DNA of 64,000 nucleotides from Chitinasiproducens palmae (GCF_900095735.1 NZ_FNLO01000002.1:571626-635625), one strand, 5' to 3'; positions 8,634-17,379 are shown, numbered from the stretch's first letter. Notes: generated from the letters alone by a model not told the origin. Made by a program: numbers and translations.

Positions 8634-9935
8634 TCAGCGCAAGCCGGTGCGCAGCGTTTCCCGGTAGCAGAGCGCCGCAAGCAGGGTGCACAGCCCGGCA
8701 CCGATCACGAACCAGGCCGGCGCGCGCAGATCGCCGGTGTGACTGACCAGATAGGTGGCGATGAAAGGAGCGGTGCCGCCCAGCAGGGTGACCGGAATGT
8801 TCAAACTGACCGACAGACCCGTGTAGCGCATCTTCGTGGGCATGATCTCCGCCATCGCGCAGAGCGCGGTCGCCGAGTGCGGCGCGAACGCCAACGACAT
8901 CATGCACAGCGCCGCGACCGAGCGGCCGAAATGCGCTGGGTCGAGCATCCGGAATGCCGGATAGGTGACGATGATGATCGCCAAGGCACTGACCAGCATC
9001 AGTGGACGGCGTCCCACCACGTCGCTCAGATGCGCAAAGAAAGGCAGCAACGCGCAATAGAAGATCAGGCTGTACAGGTTGGCACGCTGGGCGTCGGCCA
9101 GCGCAAAGCCGAGTACGGCCGACAGATACGTCGGTGAGTAGATGTAGTAGATGTAGATACAGGCCGACGGTGCCGAGATCAGCCCCATGCCGATCAGGAT
9201 CGACTTCCACTCGTCTCGCAGCCCCGTGAGCAAAGGCGCGCGTGCGACCTCCTGATGAGACTGCACCGAGGCGAAATGCGGTGTTTCCTCCAGTTTCAAA
9301 CGCAGATACAGGCCGACGAAACCAAGCGGAAGTCCCGCGAAGAACGGCAGCCGCCAACCCCATGCGCGCAGGTCCGCCGGCGACAGCGCGCCGGTGATCA
9401 GCGAAGCAACGCCGCCGCCGACCAGCAGCGCCAGTCCGATTGTGAAGGTCTGCCAGCCGGTATAGAAGCCGCGGCGGTTGCGTGGCGCGTATTCCGCGAT
9501 GAACGACGTCGCGCCGCCGTACTCGCCGCCGACAGAGATGCCCTGCACCAAACGCGCCGCCGTCAGGATGACCGGGGCCGCGAGCCCGATCGACTCGTAG
9601 GTGGGCAACAGTCCGATGATCGTGGTGGACGCCGCAATCAGCAGGACGGCGACCGCGAGGGGCGTCTTGCGGCCGTACCGGTCGCCAAGATGGCCGAAGA
9701 TCAGGCCGCCGAGCGGCCGAGACGCGTAACTGATCGCGAACACGGCAAAGGTGAGCAGCAGGCTCGCTGCCTCGTTGTCGGCAGGAAAGAACAGTCGCGC
9801 GATCACCGAGGCGAAGTAGCCGTAGATCACGAAGTCGTAGTATTCGATGAAGTTGCCCACGCACGCGGCGACTAACGCCTTCTTGTGCTGCGCGATCGGG
9901 CCGCGCGCATCGGCGGCGGCGACACTCGTTTCCAT
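8634..9935 (-). CDS. MFS transporter, metabolite:H+ symporter (MHS) family
   Basis: A 433-aa inner-membrane symporter. MHS hallmarks are clear: 'ACVGNFIEYYDFVIYGYFASVIARLFFP' at the N-terminus, 'RPLGGLIFGHLGDRYGRKTPL' as loop 2-3 motif, and 'GISVGGEYGGATSFIAEYAPRNRRGFYTGW' around TM4-5. Family members carry organic acids (alpha-ketoglutarate, shikimate, citrate) or betaines. The ATG at 9935 was chosen for its AGGAG about 8 nt upstream; the frame extends 14 codons further without support. As last gene of the FAH/LldD/ADC/SDR operon it probably imports the acid that these enzymes degrade. Confidence 0.88.
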   Translation of the reverse strand: METSVAAADARGPIAQHKKALVAACVGNFIEYYDFVIYGYFASVIARLFFPADNEAASLLLTFAVFAISYASRPLGGLIFGHLGDRYGRKTPLAVAVLLIAASTTIIGLLPTYESIGLAAPVILTAARLVQGISVGGEYGGATSFIAEYAPRNRRGFYTGWQTFTIGLALLVGGGVASLITGALSPADLRAWGWRLPFFAGLPLGFVGLYLRLKLEETPHFASVQSHQEVARAPLLTGLRDEWKSILIGMGLISAPSACIYIYYIYSPTYLSAVLGFALADAQRANLYSLIFYCALLPFFAHLSDVVGRRPLMLVSALAIIIVTYPAFRMLDPAHFGRSVAALCMMSLAFAPHSATALCAMAEIMPTKMRYTGLSVSLNIPVTLLGGTAPFIATYLVSHTGDLRAPAWFVIGAGLCTLLAALCYRETLRTGLR

Positions 9936-9987
9936 CTCTTGTCTCCTGTTCTGATTGTCTCGGTACTGGCGAACCAACGACCGCGGC

Positions 9988-10779
9988 TCACGCGACGATG
10001 CTGCCTCCGTCGACCGTCAGCATTGCGCCGTTCATGTGTGCCGCGTCCGGCGAAAGCACGAAGCGCACGGCCGCGGCGACATCCTCCGGCCGTCCGTAGG
10101 GGGTGCTGACCGCCCTGGCGACGTGACCGTCGGGCGAGCGTTGCGCCGCCATCCGGTCGATCGCGTCGATCATCGCCGTCTGGGTGGGGCCAGGAAGAAT
10201 TGCGTTCACGCGCGCATGGCTGCCGACGCATTCCAGCGCGGCCGCGCGTACCAAGCCCAGCACCGCATGCTTGCTGGCCACATACGCGGACAGATTGGCG
10301 CGGCCCCGCACCGCCGAGGTCGACGCCATTGCCACGAAACTTGCCCCGGGCTGTACGCGCAAGGCCGGCAACGCATGCTTGAGACACAGGAAGGTGCCGC
10401 GCACATTGACCGCCATGACCTCGTCGAAGACGGCTTCCGGATAGTCGTCGAGCGGCACCATGCCGCCCACGATTCCCGCGTTGCTGACGAAGCCGTCCAG
10501 GCGGCGGTATCGTTCCAATGCGCTGCCGACCAATCCGGCAACATACTCCGGCTGCGTCACATCGCCGGCGCGAGGCAGGCAATCGCCACCCAGCGCGACG
10601 ACCTCGTCGGCGAGTTCGGCCAACGCCCGCGGGTCGCGATCCGCGAGCACGAGCGACCAGCCGTCGGTCGCGAGCCGCCGCACGATCGCTGCACCAATGC
10701 CACCGGCCGCGCCCGTCACCGCGACGACGCGGCCGGCACACCGCGTCACCTGCTCGGACGAACCTCGCGCGGTGCTCAC
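9988..10779 (-). CDS. SDR family oxidoreductase
   Basis: A 263-aa classical SDR. The cofactor motif TGAAGGIG is at residues 22-29 and Asp47 after strand 2 (LADRD) favours NAD. The NAG motif is at 100-102 and the catalytic Tyr166-Lys170 in YVASK. It starts with GTG at 10779, overlapping the TGA of the decarboxylase-like gene (GTGA), so the two are translationally coupled. With a downstream FAH hydrolase and an L-lactate-dehydrogenase-like enzyme in the same operon, a role oxidising a hydroxyl of a keto-deoxy acid (like 2-keto-3-deoxy-L-fuconate dehydrogenase) is an attractive inference, not shown by sequence alone. Confidence 0.88.
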   Translation of the reverse strand: MSTARGSSEQVTRCAGRVVAVTGAAGGIGAAIVRRLATDGWSLVLADRDPRALAELADEVVALGGDCLPRAGDVTQPEYVAGLVGSALERYRRLDGFVSNAGIVGGMVPLDDYPEAVFDEVMAVNVRGTFLCLKHALPALRVQPGASFVAMASTSAVRGRANLSAYVASKHAVLGLVRAAALECVGSHARVNAILPGPTQTAMIDAIDRMAAQRSPDGHVARAVSTPYGRPEDVAAAVRFVLSPDAAHMNGAMLTVDGGSIVA

Positions 10780-11540
10780 GGATAGAGCCGCTTGAGCAGG
10801 CGGCGGTCCTCTACCGCAAAGCCGCCGCCATAGACTTCGGACGTCATGAAATGCGCGCTCAGCACCTCAGGCTCGAGCGCCGCGATCGGGTCGAACGCGC
10901 TGGCGTGCAGCTGCCAGTCGATCTTGCCTCGCACCGGCGCGGAATATTTCAAGGGTGTGCGACGGTAGACCACGTCCGCATACGCGATGCCGAGCTTCGA
11001 CGGATCGGGCAACCTGCGTACGTGAATCTCGCCGCCAGGCTGCTCGGCTTCGTCGGTCAGCATGACCAGCGGCGCGTCCGGGTCTGGCGTGAAGCGAAAG
11101 TCGACCAGCAGCACGCCGCGGCGGCGTACCCAGCCGGCGACGCTGCCATCGGCGCCCTCTTCGAACGCATACGCGGTGTCCTTCTTGGTGTAGCCGAACA
11201 GCTCCCGGCCGGCGGCGATTCCCATCGGATCGCTGCAGTACATGAAGATGTGCGTCTGCGTGAAGAGATCCTCGTAGCGCACGGGAACGGTCACCATCAG
11301 GTCGAACATCTCACCTGCATGCACCGCAAGTGTGTTCCCGGGCGACAGCATGAAGCGGAACGCCACGCGGTCATTCACCAGCTCGAACGGGGTGTCCGCC
11401 AGTAGCGTGCGGACCTTGCCGGGATCGACCCGCGTGACGACTTCCAGCGTGCGGAGCGGACACTCCCATTCGACCGGGTAGGCTGGCGAATACGGCGGAT
11501 TGACGCCGCTGTTCTCATGCATCTTGTAATCACCAAACAT
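10776..11540 (-). CDS. Acetoacetate decarboxylase family protein
   Basis: A 254-aa ADC-fold enzyme. The segment 'RELFGYTKKDTAYAFEE' matches the Schiff-base loop of acetoacetate decarboxylase, with Lys119 and Lys120 in the place of the catalytic and pKa-tuning lysine pair. The Tyr-Thr-Lys-Lys form replaces the usual Phe-Pro-Lys-Lys. The ATG at 11540 was chosen because GAGGAGA lies 7-13 nt upstream. The start overlaps the end of the flavoenzyme gene by 11 bp. ADC-fold proteins outside true decarboxylases act as aldolase-dehydratases or hydrolases, so the reaction is open. Its presence in this operon points to a beta-keto or pyruvoyl intermediate. Confidence 0.85.
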   Translation of the reverse strand: MFGDYKMHENSGVNPPYSPAYPVEWECPLRTLEVVTRVDPGKVRTLLADTPFELVNDRVAFRFMLSPGNTLAVHAGEMFDLMVTVPVRYEDLFTQTHIFMYCSDPMGIAAGRELFGYTKKDTAYAFEEGADGSVAGWVRRRGVLLVDFRFTPDPDAPLVMLTDEAEQPGGEIHVRRLPDPSKLGIAYADVVYRRTPLKYSAPVRGKIDWQLHASAFDPIAALEPEVLSAHFMTSEVYGGGFAVEDRRLLKRLYP

Positions 11541-12810
11541 GTGCTGTCTCCTCATTGGATGGAACCGCTTGTTGTGTACCGGGTGCGGCGGCCGAGGCAA
11601 TGGACGCCAGCCGGGCGGCCTGCCGCGAATGCGCGACGTCGGCGCCGATCAACGCGCGCCGGTCGACCGCGCCCAGTTCCGCGAGACCGCACAGCGCCAT
11701 CGTTGCTTCCAGTTCGTCTTGCAGGATCGCCAGGCACCGTGTCACGCCCGCCTCGCCGAGCGCACCAAGGCCATACAGATAGGCTCGGCCGATCGAAACC
11801 GCATGGGCACCGAGTGCGAGGGCGCGCAGGATGTCCTGCCCGCTCCGCACGCCGCCGTCCATCATCACCTCGGTCCGGTGCCCTACCGCGGCGACGATCT
11901 CGGGCAGCGCGCTGATCGACGACGGCGCACCATCGAGTTGTCGACCGCCGTGATTCGAGACGACGAGCGCATCCGCCCCGGCGTCGACTGCCAGCCGCGC
12001 GTCGTCGGCATCGAGCACGCCCTTGACCACCAACGGCCCGCCCCATTGCCGCTTGACCCAGGCGACGTCGCGCCAGGAAACGGTCCGGTCGAATTGCTGG
12101 CTGACCCATTCCGCGAACGCCGCGGTGCCGCCGACCCCTTTCGCGTGTCCGACGATGTTGCCAAACGTCCGGCGTGGCGTGCCAAGCATGCGCGCGCACC
12201 ATGCGGGTCGGGAGAGCATCGCAAGCAGGCTTGCGGGCGTGATGCGTGGCGGAACCGACAGGCCGTTCTTCACGTCCTTGTGGCGTCGCCCCTGTATTGG
12301 CAGGTCGAGCGTCAGCACCAGCGCGCCACACCCCGCCGCGCGGGCGCGTTCGATGAGCGCTGCGACGAATTCGCGATCGCGCATCACGTACAGCTGAAAC
12401 CAGAAGCCGCCGCCGACGTGTTTCGCGACGTCTTCGAGCGAGCAAATACTCACCGTCGACAACGTGAACGGTACGCCCGCCGCCTTGGCCGCCCGGGCCG
12501 CGAGGATCTCGCCGTCCGCATGCACCATGCCGGCCAGGCCGGTCGGCGCGAGAGTAAGCGGCAGCGAACAGGAATGGCCCAGAATTCTCCGGCGCAGATC
12601 GATCTTGTCCACATCGCGCGCCACCCGCTGACGGAAGCACAGCCGAGCCAGATCCTTCTCATTCGCGTGGTAGGTCGACTCGCTCCACGATCCGCCGTCG
12701 ACGTAGTCGTAGAAGAGCTTGGGAACACGACGCCGCGCCAGGCATTGCAGATCATCGATACTGCCGATGCGAGCGACGCGGGCCGTTGCGGCCGGTGCGG
12801 TGGCGTTCAT
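11530..12810 (-). CDS. FMN-dependent alpha-hydroxy-acid oxidase (LldD-like)
   Basis: A 426-aa flavoenzyme of the L-lactate dehydrogenase/glycolate oxidase family, oxidising L-2-hydroxy acids to 2-keto acids. The N-terminal 'VPKLFYDYVDGGSWSESTYHAN', the mid 'LTLAPTGLAGMVHADGE' and 'FQLYVMRDRE', the substrate/FMN loop 'VSNHGGRQLDGAPSS' (base His near residue 286) and the phosphate loop 'MDGGVRSGQDI' are all present. The ATG at 12810 lies one base after the TGA of the FAH gene. The longer frame start (MRWRMRWRT...) is encoded by the adjacent short repeat and is unlikely. L-lactate is the family's common substrate and would fit cleavage of a 6-deoxysugar acid. Confidence 0.92.
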   Translation of the reverse strand: MNATAPAATARVARIGSIDDLQCLARRRVPKLFYDYVDGGSWSESTYHANEKDLARLCFRQRVARDVDKIDLRRRILGHSCSLPLTLAPTGLAGMVHADGEILAARAAKAAGVPFTLSTVSICSLEDVAKHVGGGFWFQLYVMRDREFVAALIERARAAGCGALVLTLDLPIQGRRHKDVKNGLSVPPRITPASLLAMLSRPAWCARMLGTPRRTFGNIVGHAKGVGGTAAFAEWVSQQFDRTVSWRDVAWVKRQWGGPLVVKGVLDADDARLAVDAGADALVVSNHGGRQLDGAPSSISALPEIVAAVGHRTEVMMDGGVRSGQDILRALALGAHAVSIGRAYLYGLGALGEAGVTRCLAILQDELEATMALCGLAELGAVDRRALIGADVAHSRQAARLASIASAAAPGTQQAVPSNEETAHVW

Positions 12811-12811
12811 C

Positions 12812-13720
12812 TCAGCGTCGGTCCACGGCATGGCGCACGGCATCGTGCGCCACCTCATCCGCCACCTCATCCGCCATGTCAGCCGTCACGACCGGCGTCC
12901 GCTGTTCACCGAGCCCGGCGATACCGGCCGACATTGTCTGGCCGCCGCGCAGGTAGACCGGCGGCTTTTGTCCCATGCCGACGCCGGCCGGCGTGCCGGT
13001 GGCAATCACATCGCCAGGCTGCAGACTCATGAAGCGGCTCACATACGCGACGATCGCGGCGACGCCGAAGATCATGTGCCGTGTGTTGCCATCCTGGTAG
13101 CGCTTGCCGCCGACGTCCAGCCAGAGCGCGAGCGCCTGCGGGTCGCGCACCTCGTCGGCGGTCACCAGCCAGGGACCGAGCGGCGCGAAGGTATCGGCCG
13201 ATTTGCCTTTGTCCCATTGCCCGCCCCGCTCGAGCTGGAAGGCGCGCTCGGACACGTCGTTGATCACGCAATAGCCCGCCACGTGCTGCAACGCAGCCTG
13301 CTCGCTTACGTCGTGTGCCCTCGTGCCGATCACGATGCCCAGTTCGACCTCCCAATCGCCCTTCTCCGCGCCGCGCGGCAAGCGCACCGCATCGAATGGA
13401 CCGGTGATCGCGCTGGTCGCCTTCAGAAAGAGAATCGGCTCCTTCGGCAGCGCCATGCCCGCCTCCTCGGCGTGATCGGTGTAATTCAGCCCGATGCACA
13501 CGATCTTGCCGACCGCGCCGACGCAAGGCCCGATGCGCGCGTCGTCATCGACCAACGGCAGCGAAGCAGGCGCGATTCGCGCGATGCGTGCCAACGTTGC
13601 TGCGTCGAGCGTTGCGCCGTGCCAGTCATCGATCACGCCGACCAGACTGCGCACGCGTCCGTCCGAATCCACCAGTCCCGGACGTTCCGCGCCCGCGCTG
13701 CCCCAACGAACCAACCTCAT
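12812..13720 (-). CDS. Fumarylacetoacetate hydrolase (FAH) family protein
   Basis: A 302-aa FAH-fold enzyme, first gene of the minus-strand operon. The core shows 'KIVCIGLNYTDHAEEAG', 'PILFLKATSAITGPFDAVRLPRG', the metal-binding Glu-x-Glu in 'GDWEVELGIVIG', 'GYCVINDVSERAFQ' and 'PGDVIATGTPAGVGMG'. This pattern is closest in my knowledge to ureidoglycolate lyase/2,4-diketo-3-deoxy-L-fuconate hydrolase types. The family usually ends just after 'GLGEQRTPVV'. Here about 25 further residues are added by a GATGAGGTGGCG-type dodecamer repeat (ADEVADEV...). A LldD-like gene directly follows, consistent with release of L-lactate plus pyruvate; that substrate assignment is inference. Confidence 0.88.
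   Translation of the reverse strand: MRLVRWGSAGAERPGLVDSDGRVRSLVGVIDDWHGATLDAATLARIARIAPASLPLVDDDARIGPCVGAVGKIVCIGLNYTDHAEEAGMALPKEPILFLKATSAITGPFDAVRLPRGAEKGDWEVELGIVIGTRAHDVSEQAALQHVAGYCVINDVSERAFQLERGGQWDKGKSADTFAPLGPWLVTADEVRDPQALALWLDVGGKRYQDGNTRHMIFGVAAIVAYVSRFMSLQPGDVIATGTPAGVGMGQKPPVYLRGGQTMSAGIAGLGEQRTPVVTADMADEVADEVAHDAVRHAVDRR
12839..12886. repeat. Short 12-bp tandem repeat at FAH/LldD junction
   Basis: Two exact copies of CACCTCATCCGC (12851-12862 and 12863-12874) are flanked by one degenerate unit on each side (12839-12850, 12875-12886). The repeat is translated as the Ala-Asp-Glu-Val tail of the FAH protein. It stays in frame because the period is 12. Confidence 0.7.
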
Positions 13721-13738
13721 CCTGCCTCCGCTGCTCGA

Positions 13739-13790
13739 ATTAATCTCAATAAACGTACATTGTGTGCGATGTACGTTTATTGAGATTAAT
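13739..13790. promoter_or_regulatory. Perfect 22-bp inverted repeat between FAH operon and GntR
   Basis: Left arm 13739-13760 begins ATTAATCTCAATAAACGTAC and right arm 13769-13790 is its exact reverse complement, separated by TGTGTGCG. The element is AT-rich against a GC-rich surround. It sits 18 bp upstream of the FAH start codon and ahead of the divergent GntR gene. The arms are far longer than one GntR half-site. Each arm could hold a full site, so a regulator with two DNA-binding domains per subunit is a natural partner. As RNA it would form a 22-bp hairpin in the operon leader. Confidence 0.85.
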
Positions 13791-13955
13791 CAGCGCCAAT
13801 GGGTCTGTCAAGCAGTCGATGCATGGTGGTAAACGCGACCTTGGCGGCAGCAGACGAGGTGGATGGGATAAGATGGGCGGCCGCACGTGGCGCAGCGCGG
13901 CGGAGCGCGGCCGGCATCCACGTCGCCGAGCCAGCGCAAAGCCGCCCGACTATTT

Positions 13956-14930
13956 ATGCGAGAAGAAGGCTTCGAAAGACAGTCCGTGCAGGACCGCGCG
14001 TACGCACTGCTGAAAGCGATGATCGACGACGGACGCCTGGCACCGGGCCAGAAGTTGCTGGAGGCGCAGGTCGCGAAAGCATTCGGTATCAGCCGGTCGC
14101 CGGCACGCTACGCGTTGCAGATGTTGCATCGCGAACAGCGCGTGGTCGAGGCGCGCGGACGCGGCTACGAGGTGGCGGGCGCGGCTCGCGAAGCGGCGCC
14201 CGGGCCGCGCGCGATCTTGGACGAAGTAAAGATCGCCGCGGTCCAGCAATGGGAACGGGTCTACGTCGAGCTGGAGCGCGAACTCTGCGCGCGCGTGATG
14301 TTCATGTCGGTACGCATCGTCGAGGAACGCGTGGCCGAGCACTTCGGGGTCAGTCGCACGGTAGTGCGCGACGTGCTTGCGCGCATGCACAGCGTGGGGC
14401 TGGTCAGCAAGGATACGCTCGGGCGTTGGCTGGCCAACCGCGTGACGCCAGACAAGACCCATCATCTTTACGAGATGCGTTGGCTGCTCGAGCCCGAAGC
14501 CTTGCGTCAGGCCGCGCCGCTGATCACGGCCGCAGAATTAGAAAGCAAACGCCAGACGGTGGTCGAGGCGCTCGACGGCTTTCCGCGCCAGGGCTTCGAT
14601 ACCGACGTTGTCGAGCATGACTTGCACGTACACGTGCTGTCGCACTGCCCGAATGGCGAGATCGCGCACGCGCTGGCGCGCACGCGCATGCTATTCGTGC
14701 CCACACGCTACCTGTTCGATCCGGTGCTGCACATTCCACTTTCGTCTATCGAGGAAGCGTTGCAGGAGCACTTGCGCATCTATGAGCTTCTGCTCGCGCG
14801 CCAGCCGAACCGGGCGGCCGAGGCCTTGCACGGCCATCTGAAAGCGGCCGACGAGCGATGGCTGCTGCGTTTTGAAGGTGCCGCCCACGCGTCCCCCGCG
14901 GAACTGCCTGCTTATCTGGTGAGCTGCTGA
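13956..14930 (+). CDS. GntR regulator with two winged-helix domains and FCD domain
   Basis: A 324-aa regulator with an unusual plan. A first GntR winged helix covers about residues 10-65 ('AYALLKAMIDDGRLAPGQKL' then 'VAKAFGISRSPARYALQML'). A second, more diverged helix-turn-helix covers about 95-150 ('VRIVEERVAEHFGVSRTVVR' then 'DVLARMHSVGLV'). An FCD-type helical sensor domain follows ('MRWLLEPEALRQAAPLI', 'EHDLHVHVLSHCPN', 'EEHLRIYELLLARQ'-like end). An ATG at 13956 is taken; an in-frame GTG at 13887 is possible, and neither has a clear ribosome-binding site. It faces the FAH operon across the 22-bp inverted repeat and probably controls it in response to an organic acid. Confidence 0.82.
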   Translation: MREEGFERQSVQDRAYALLKAMIDDGRLAPGQKLLEAQVAKAFGISRSPARYALQMLHREQRVVEARGRGYEVAGAAREAAPGPRAILDEVKIAAVQQWERVYVELERELCARVMFMSVRIVEERVAEHFGVSRTVVRDVLARMHSVGLVSKDTLGRWLANRVTPDKTHHLYEMRWLLEPEALRQAAPLITAAELESKRQTVVEALDGFPRQGFDTDVVEHDLHVHVLSHCPNGEIAHALARTRMLFVPTRYLFDPVLHIPLSSIEEALQEHLRIYELLLARQPNRAAEALHGHLKAADERWLLRFEGAAHASPAELPAYLVSC

Positions 14931-14977
14931 CACGATCGGGCAGCGCCACGGCACCGCTTCTCGCCTGCTCGACGCGC

Positions 14978-14998
14978 GCGTGCCGTGTCACGGCACGC
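14978..14998. terminator. 10-bp-stem palindrome between convergent genes
   Basis: GCGTGCCGTG-T-CACGGCACGC is symmetrical and lies between the ends of the GntR gene and the TonB-dependent receptor gene. A bidirectional terminator role is plausible. There is no U-run. Confidence 0.4.
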
Positions 14999-15136
14999 CT
15001 GCTCGGTGTGCGGCGAGGGCGCCGTTATGATCGCCACCACAGGCGCAACTACAAACGCAGCAGCCCGACGCGTCACGCGTTCCCGCATCGCATCGCTCGG
15101 CCCGCATGCGACGCGTGCCGCGCATCGGCACGCTGG

Positions 15137-15163
15137 ACCGGCATCGCGGCGAGCGATGCCGGT
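15137..15163 (-). terminator. Hairpin after TonB-dependent receptor gene
   Basis: ACCGGCATCGC (15137-15147) and GCGATGCCGGT (15153-15163) form an 11-bp perfect stem with a 5-nt loop, 14 bp past the receptor stop. It is the likely 3' end of that transcript. Confidence 0.55.
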
Positions 15164-15177
15164 GCGGCATCACCCGT

Positions 15178-17379
15178 TCAGAAGTCGAACTGCGCCGACA
15201 GCAACAGCGTACGCGGCGCCGACACCGTTGCGTAGGTACCGCTGATCAGCCAGTAATTGCGATTGAACAGGTTCTCCACGTTGGCCCGCAGCACGACCGC
15301 TTTGCCAAACACCTGCGTCCGGTAGCGAGCGCCGATGTCCACCCGCGTGTAGCTCGGCACTTGCAAGGTGTTCGTCGCGTTGAAGTATTCCGACGACGTC
15401 GTGATCACCCGTCCATTGAGGCCGAGGCCCGGCACCCACGGCGTGTCCCAGTCGAGTCCGAAATTCAGCGCATACTTGGGCACGCCGTTGGCCGTGTTGC
15501 CGTTGTTCGCGCCGCCGGCCGTGTTCGTCAGCTTGGCATCGTAGAAAGTGGTGCTCGCCATGAAGCGCAAGCCGCGCGTGACTTCGCCGTAGGCGGCCAA
15601 TTCGAGACCGCGGTTACGCTGCTCGCCGTCGAACGAATAGATCGTCGTGACCGGATCGGTGACCGCGTTCGGACGCGTGATCTGGAACACGGACACGGAA
15701 GTCATCACGCGTCCCCAGTCGACCTTGACACCGGCTTCGTATTGCTTCGACTTGTACGGCGGGAAGACTTCGCCAGCGTTGGCAGCCGTCGCCGGCGCGA
15801 CGCCGCCACGCGTCAGACCTGAAGTGAAGTTGCCGTACACGGAGACGTTCGAGAGCGGTTTGAACACGATGCCCGCGAGGGGCGACACCGCGCTTTGATC
15901 GTAGGACGCGGTGCGCGCTCCGCTCGTCGTCGAGTAATTGTCCAGCGCCACGTTCTGGTGACGCAAACCGGCGGTGATCAGCAGACGATCGTTGGCCAAC
16001 GACAGCGTGTCGGTGATCGTGAAGCTGGTCAACGCCGTGTCGGACGCCTTCTGCGGCGACGTACGAGCGGCGGTAACCGGCGGCAGCGCCACCGGATTGT
16101 AGATGTTCGACGGCACCGTGCCTGCCGAAGTCACGTACGCATTACCGCTCTCCTGGTCGAGGCGCGTGGCCGCGGCGGACACCGTGTGCCCGACGCCGAA
16201 GGTATCGAAGCGCGCACGCACGCCGACTTCGCCGGTCGTGGTGCGGTTGTACGAGTCGTAGAAGGCATTGCGCGCGGCGAAGTTACCGAGCGCGTCGACC
16301 GGCCCTGACGGGAAGGTCTGTTCCGCCGTTCCGTAGTGATACCCAGCCGCGCCGTAGACGGTTACGGCGCGCGTGATGTCGTATTCGAGACGCGTGAGCA
16401 CGGCGGAGTCGCGCAGCTTGAGCTCGGTGCCGGGAAAGAAGTTCGCGTAGCTCGACGGTGGCGAGGGCAGCGTCTTGATGGTCGACTGGAAGCCGACTTG
16501 CGGACGGAAGTTGTCAGTATCCTCGCGGACGCTGTACGCATCGAGAGACCACCGCAGCCGCTCGCCACGGTAGTCCAGGCCGATCGCGCCAACGCCCTGC
16601 TCCTGCTTACCGCCATTCACGGTGGTGTCGCCGTTGCGATAGCTGCCGTTGAAGCGAATGCCCCACTCGTTGTTCTTGCCGTAGCGGCGGCCGACGTCAG
16701 CTTGAACGCCGAATTGCGACTTGTTCTGGTACGTCGCGGTGAGACGCGTCAGCGGCTCGTCGTCGGCGCGCTTGGTCACGATGTTGACCGCGCCACCGAT
16801 GCTGCCGCTCGGTCCGATGCCGTACATCAGCGTTCCCGGTCCCTTCAGGACCTCGACGCGCTCCATCATGATGGCCGGCATGCGGCTGCCGGACACCATG
16901 CCATACAGCCCATTCAGGCCGACATCGGTGCTCGACACGGTGTAGCCGCGAATCTGGAAGTCCTCGCCGAATCCGTTGCTCGATGTCAGCATGCGCACCG
17001 ATGCTTCGTTCACGACGACATCGGCAAGCGTACGGGCCTGCTGATCCAGCAAGGCCTGCTGCGTGTAGTTTGTGGTGCTGAACGGGATGTCCATCGTGTT
17101 GGACGTGCCCAGAATGCCGAGGCCACCGCCGCGCGCCACCTGTCCGCCGGCATAGCCCGCCGGCAATCCGTCGGTCGCCGCCGCGGCCTTCACTTCGACC
17201 TGCGGCAGCGGTGCCGAATCGGCGCCGGTCGCCGTCTCGCTGGCCGCCTGCGCATGCACGAAAGTCGGTAGCGCCAGCGTGGCGGCCGCTCCCAATGTGA
17301 CGCGCCCAACCGCCTGCGCCAACGCCGTGCGTCTGAACAGACGCTGTCCTTGACGCTTCGGCGTCTGGTGGTGATTCAT
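15178..17379 (-). CDS. TonB-dependent siderophore receptor
   Basis: A 733-aa outer-membrane receptor for ferric siderophores. A signal peptide ends near 'LPTFVHAQA' (about residue 44). A TonB-box-like stretch follows, then a plug domain with 'DVVVNEASVRM', 'FQIRGYTVSSTDVGLNGLYG', 'MERVEVLKGPGTLMYG' and 'GGAVNIVTKRA' (about 95-215). The remainder is a 22-strand barrel ending in the aromatic C-terminus 'LLLSAQFDF'. There is no N-terminal STN signalling domain, in contrast to the second receptor. The 454 bp upstream (17380-17833) contain no gene and no obvious Fur box. Its nearest relatives, by plug motifs, are hydroxamate/catecholate receptors; the ligand is unknown. Confidence 0.92.
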   Translation of the reverse strand: MNHHQTPKRQGQRLFRRTALAQAVGRVTLGAAATLALPTFVHAQAASETATGADSAPLPQVEVKAAAATDGLPAGYAGGQVARGGGLGILGTSNTMDIPFSTTNYTQQALLDQQARTLADVVVNEASVRMLTSSNGFGEDFQIRGYTVSSTDVGLNGLYGMVSGSRMPAIMMERVEVLKGPGTLMYGIGPSGSIGGAVNIVTKRADDEPLTRLTATYQNKSQFGVQADVGRRYGKNNEWGIRFNGSYRNGDTTVNGGKQEQGVGAIGLDYRGERLRWSLDAYSVREDTDNFRPQVGFQSTIKTLPSPPSSYANFFPGTELKLRDSAVLTRLEYDITRAVTVYGAAGYHYGTAEQTFPSGPVDALGNFAARNAFYDSYNRTTTGEVGVRARFDTFGVGHTVSAAATRLDQESGNAYVTSAGTVPSNIYNPVALPPVTAARTSPQKASDTALTSFTITDTLSLANDRLLITAGLRHQNVALDNYSTTSGARTASYDQSAVSPLAGIVFKPLSNVSVYGNFTSGLTRGGVAPATAANAGEVFPPYKSKQYEAGVKVDWGRVMTSVSVFQITRPNAVTDPVTTIYSFDGEQRNRGLELAAYGEVTRGLRFMASTTFYDAKLTNTAGGANNGNTANGVPKYALNFGLDWDTPWVPGLGLNGRVITTSSEYFNATNTLQVPSYTRVDIGARYRTQVFGKAVVLRANVENLFNRNYWLISGTYATVSAPRTLLLSAQFDF

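Noticed and set aside
8440-9864. 474-codon minus-strand frame over the MHS symporter
   Set aside because: Shadow of the real symporter frame; Arg/Gly/Ala-rich with repeat-encoded tail and no domain.
13739-13790. Inverted repeat as insertion-sequence or miniature transposon ends
   Set aside because: The spacer is only 8 bp, no transposase or target duplication is seen, and the position between divergent regulator and operon suits a regulatory role.
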